Translations under genes and position numbers: made by a program | Notes under the pieces: model-generated | Database searches by the model: none | What the model was told of the DNA's origin: nothing | The model's input: the letters and a program-made list of their open reading frames with translations, nothing else | In this document: positions 62,016 through 64,000 of the stretch, piece by piece | Layout: each line of letters starts with the position of its first letter | How positions within the stretch are numbered: position 1 is the stretch's first letter | DNA from: Alteromonas marina | GTDB taxonomy: Bacteria; Pseudomonadota; Gammaproteobacteria; Enterobacterales; Alteromonadaceae | Length of the DNA stretch: 64,000 nt | Direction: 5' to 3' | NCBI RefSeq assembly: GCF_000808575.1 | Contig: NZ_JWLW01000017.1 | Span: 62,001-126,000 of the forward strand

Positions 62016-62694
62016 GTTTTATTTGTTTTTTATATTTATAATTCGATACTGCCACGTCTTTCAGCATGCTTCTATGCATAAACCCAAAAAGTAGCCATAA
62101 GTATTAAGTCGCATACACAATTGTCATAACGCAATATTAGGGTACCAATAATAGCGGCCCGATTTTCGGGCACGAACAGCGCCAATATTAAGCGCTAGAA
62201 AGTATTGTTTTTATGATATTTTTAAGAACGTCCGCTTATCAGCAAACGAATGTTACATATCATCAATATTTTTCGGCCCGGATTACCCTTGTGTATAAGA
62301 TCTTATAACTTTACCTGGTCTATTTCAGCAAAATACAGACCAATTCCATGAAAATTTTGCAAGGCAAATGCAAAGTTTACACGGCATTTATCAAATTTTT
62401 ATTAAAGTTAATAAGTATCAATTAGTTATAAACACTATAAAAGAATTCTTTTTTGTTGCTGTTGTAATAGTAAGATGTTGTGCGTTTTCTTTAAGGTGAT
62501 CGAGCAACGAATGTGTGCGGAGCGATAACACAAACGTAGATAACTTGCCAAAATTGTGTAGCCAATTTGAAACACCGTAGGCCATTGAGATATTGAGTTT
62601 TAACATCTTTAAACAAAAAAGCTTGGATAAATCCAAGCTTTTAAGTGACACTGTTGCTTAACTACTACACGTGTAGTGAGGTGTTATGGTAAGT
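62016..62694. other. 679-bp gap with paired hairpins, two 14-bp palindromes and a terminator
   Basis: I find no convincing gene. GCCCGA-TTT-TCGGGC (62157-62171) and AGCGC with GCGCT (62178-62196) form two adjacent hairpins followed by a T run at about 62209, which could be a small RNA end. TATAAGATCTTATA (62294-62307) and AAAAGAATTCTTTT (62439-62452) are perfect palindromes. A patatin-gene terminator lies at 62617-62642. Confidence 0.45.
62613..62642 (-). terminator. terminator of the patatin gene
   Basis: AAAAGCTTGGAT (62617-62628) and ATCCAAGCTTTT (62631-62642) are perfect arms around two bases. On the minus strand a T-rich tail follows, as expected downstream of the patatin gene ending at 62695. 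Confidence 0.85.
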
Positions 62695-63546
62695 TCACGC
62701 CGATTTCTGATTTGCGACAGAATAAATAGCTTTTATATAGCGTCTTGCCATACGTCGACCCTGGCCATAACCTCTGAGTAGCTTTTTCTTATCCATGGTA
62801 AGACGTTTTACACAGAAAGCTTCGTCTGGCGCGATTACCCTTATAGTGCAGTCGGCTGGTGGATTATTTAAAAAGTCGAGCGTTTCATTGTAAATGGCTG
62901 CGCGCTGAAGCATCTTTGCAAGGATCGCAGGCTGGTTCCCATACATCTTTTGCATTAACCAGGTTGATTTTACTTCGGGCTTGGTGAATCCAAGTGGTTG
63001 AGAAAGTATCACGGTAATATCTCGTGCGCCCATATTGTAAGCTTTAATGGCAGGTATTGCATCTGCAACGCCGCCATCAAGATAGCGCGTACCGTTTATT
63101 ATTATTTCATCCCTATATGCGGTGGGCAACGCACAAGAAGCTACCATCAAGTCATCGACATTATCCTTGGTGGCCTGTATATATTCACACTCACCTGACT
63201 CGGCATTTGTTACCCCTACGTACAAAGGCATGCTGCTCTTTTCCCCAGGCGCGGGAATATTCATGGACTGTTTAGAGTGATGCCATAGCCAATGGACATC
63301 TGTCATGTGCCCCCCCTTTATGAATCGAAGGGGGCTGAAAAATTCGCGCTTCGTTGCATATTGGGTAATGATGGTCTTGCTTAATCCATGCATTTTTGAG
63401 ACGTAAGTCGATAAGTTTGTCGCCCCAGCGGAAACGCCTAATGTGAAATCAAAAGGGTAATAATCTTGCTCCATGAATTTGTCTAGTACGCCAGCCGCAA
63501 ATATTCCGCGCATCGCGCCACCCTCTACAACTAATGCACTTTTCAT
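62695..63546 (-). CDS. patatin-like phospholipase
   Basis: About 283 residues. Patatin motifs: VVEGGAMRGIFAAGVLDKFM (oxyanion loop), the nucleophile elbow GVSAG near residue 45, and DGGVADAIPA with the catalytic Asp near 162. It is a Ser/Asp-dyad lipid acyl hydrolase of the YjjU type, probably cytoplasmic. ATG 63546 (MKSALVVEGG) is the family start; the frame continues to an upstream ATG at 63567, but AGGAGAGGG before 63546 supports the shorter form. Confidence 0.9.
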   Translation of the reverse strand: MKSALVVEGGAMRGIFAAGVLDKFMEQDYYPFDFTLGVSAGATNLSTYVSKMHGLSKTIITQYATKREFFSPLRFIKGGHMTDVHWLWHHSKQSMNIPAPGEKSSMPLYVGVTNAESGECEYIQATKDNVDDLMVASCALPTAYRDEIIINGTRYLDGGVADAIPAIKAYNMGARDITVILSQPLGFTKPEVKSTWLMQKMYGNQPAILAKMLQRAAIYNETLDFLNNPPADCTIRVIAPDEAFCVKRLTMDKKKLLRGYGQGRRMARRYIKAIYSVANQKSA

Positions 63547-63641
63547 CCGCCCTCTCCTTGTAAACACGTTGACAATTATCTGGTATGACCACTATCGATA
63601 CCCGCTATCCTACAGGAATATCAAGAGGTGTGCCAAAAAGA

Positions 63642-63668
63642 AAAAACCGCGAACAAGTCGCGGTTTTT
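63642..63668 (-). terminator. terminator of the pullulanase-like gene
   Basis: AAAAACCGCG (63642-63651) and CGCGGTTTTT (63659-63668) form a perfect stem with a 7-base loop and T tails, placed just after the pullulanase-like gene on the minus strand. Confidence 0.88.
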
Positions 63669-63712
63669 ACAAAGTTATCGTTAAAACTTTAATTATATTG
63701 AATTATGTGCAT

Positions 63713-64000
63713 TTATTTCATAGTCACAGTTAGCACGGGTGCATTACCATCTGGCCCGGTAACTTTAAACTCATAAAGACCAGATTCAGCAATTTCAATC
63801 AACAAATTGTTGTTACTTTGCCCCAATAATTTAGGCTCACTGGGAATGACAACATTACTCGCAGCATCGTTGGGGTTACCAAAGTTGACCGTTGACCAAT
63901 CTTCAGAGGCCACTTTGAACTCGATACTACCTGCGCTTAACTCAATGTCAGCGGTGTAAACTCCTTCTCCTTGATATTCAAACATATCTACCGCACCCCA
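63713..64000 (-). CDS. 3' end of a pullulanase/alpha-amylase-type gene (partial)
   Basis: The frame stays open past the window edge on the minus strand (WGAVDMFEYQ at the edge), so this is the C-terminal part of a larger protein. The ~95 residues look like a starch-binding or pullulanase-associated beta domain: EGVYTADIELSAGSIEFKVA, then SEDWSTVNFGNP and ESGLYEFKVTGPDGN. It is probably an extracellular starch-degrading enzyme, consistent with the maltodextrin locus a few kilobases away. Confidence 0.8.
   Translation of the reverse strand, partial: WGAVDMFEYQGEGVYTADIELSAGSIEFKVASEDWSTVNFGNPNDAASNVVIPSEPKLLGQSNNNLLIEIAESGLYEFKVTGPDGNAPVLTVTMK

Noticed and set aside
62418..62651. 77-codon minus-strand frame
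   Set aside because: It begins inside the patatin terminator hairpin, has no ribosome site, and its composition is A/T-driven.
1..64000. CRISPR arrays, insertion sequences, integrases, prophage genes, tRNA or rRNA genes
   Set aside because: I looked on both strands for regular repeats, transposase motifs and cloverleaf or rRNA-like sequence and saw none. A tRNAscan or ISfinder search would be decisive.

Overview
The window looks like chromosomal DNA of a marine gammaproteobacterium of the Alteromonadales, most likely Alteromonas or a close relative. This rests on the GlnS, YejK/YejL/YejM, CmoM, TrhO, SohB and YciK homologues, the response-regulator/TPR proteins, the surface-lipase and penicillin-acylase lipoproteins, and the periplasmic starch/maltodextrin genes. 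The species is inferred from gene content and protein style, not from a search. GC content is moderate by eye. I see no tRNA or rRNA gene, CRISPR array, insertion sequence or prophage. Most of the window is ordinary, densely packed housekeeping DNA.

Region by region. 1-1.6 kb: a sensor-less histidine kinase and a membrane-anchored coiled-coil protein. 1.6-4 kb: a LysR regulator divergent from a 3-oxoacid CoA-transferase pair. 4.2-6.4 kb: a DEAD-box helicase and a small HExxH protein. 6.5-11.1 kb: an accessory-looking cassette with a LysR regulator, an SDR, two MDR oxidoreductases (the first cut by an in-frame TAG), a GNAT-like remnant and a hotdog thioesterase. 11.4-19.1 kb: EF-hand protein, TrhO, RR-TPR protein, radical SAM/DUF4130 putative DNA-repair pair, and a DUF6279 lipoprotein. 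19.3-23.7 kb: phosphofructokinase, a LytS/LytTR-type two-component pair, a Mpo1-like protein and a PilZ protein. 23.9-32.3 kb: M61 and M23 peptidases, a tandem QueD-like protein, yejK divergent from yejL and a short yejM, then gmhB and rlmA. 32.5-37.6 kb: valine-catabolism type acyl-CoA dehydrogenase and 3-hydroxyisobutyryl-CoA hydrolase, a second RR-TPR protein and a 3-hydroxyisobutyrate dehydrogenase-like protein. 37.7-43.4 kb: glutathione peroxidase, 2-hydroxyacid dehydrogenase, CmoM, a Nif3-like protein, a PsrA-like TetR regulator and SohB. 43.5-49.9 kb: two large lipoproteins (Ntn-hydrolase acylase and VolA-like lipase) and YciK. 50-60.4 kb: glnS, then a maltodextrin locus with a LacI regulator, three GH13 enzymes and an SLC45-like MFS transporter. 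60.5-64 kb: an autoinducer-synthase-like acyltransferase, a SpoU methyltransferase, a patatin and the 3' end of a pullulanase-like gene.

The clearest regulatory story is the maltodextrin locus. An identical 14-bp near-palindrome lies upstream of both amylase transcription units (58361-58374 and 60447-60460), next to a LacI-type regulator gene. Extracytoplasmic GH13 enzymes (two lipoproteins, one probably secreted) would cut maltodextrins and the MFS carrier would import the products. The two LysR genes each have a perfect inverted repeat with T-N11-A spacing next to their start.

Most worth following up: the interrupted MDR gene and its cassette, the shared operators with an adjacent perfect hairpin, the radical SAM/DUF4130 pair, the shortened YejM, the QueD-like protein with a degenerate first half, the orphan acyltransferase, and the palindrome- and hairpin-rich gap at 62.0-62.7 kb. 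I did not find a clearly unprecedented multi-gene system.
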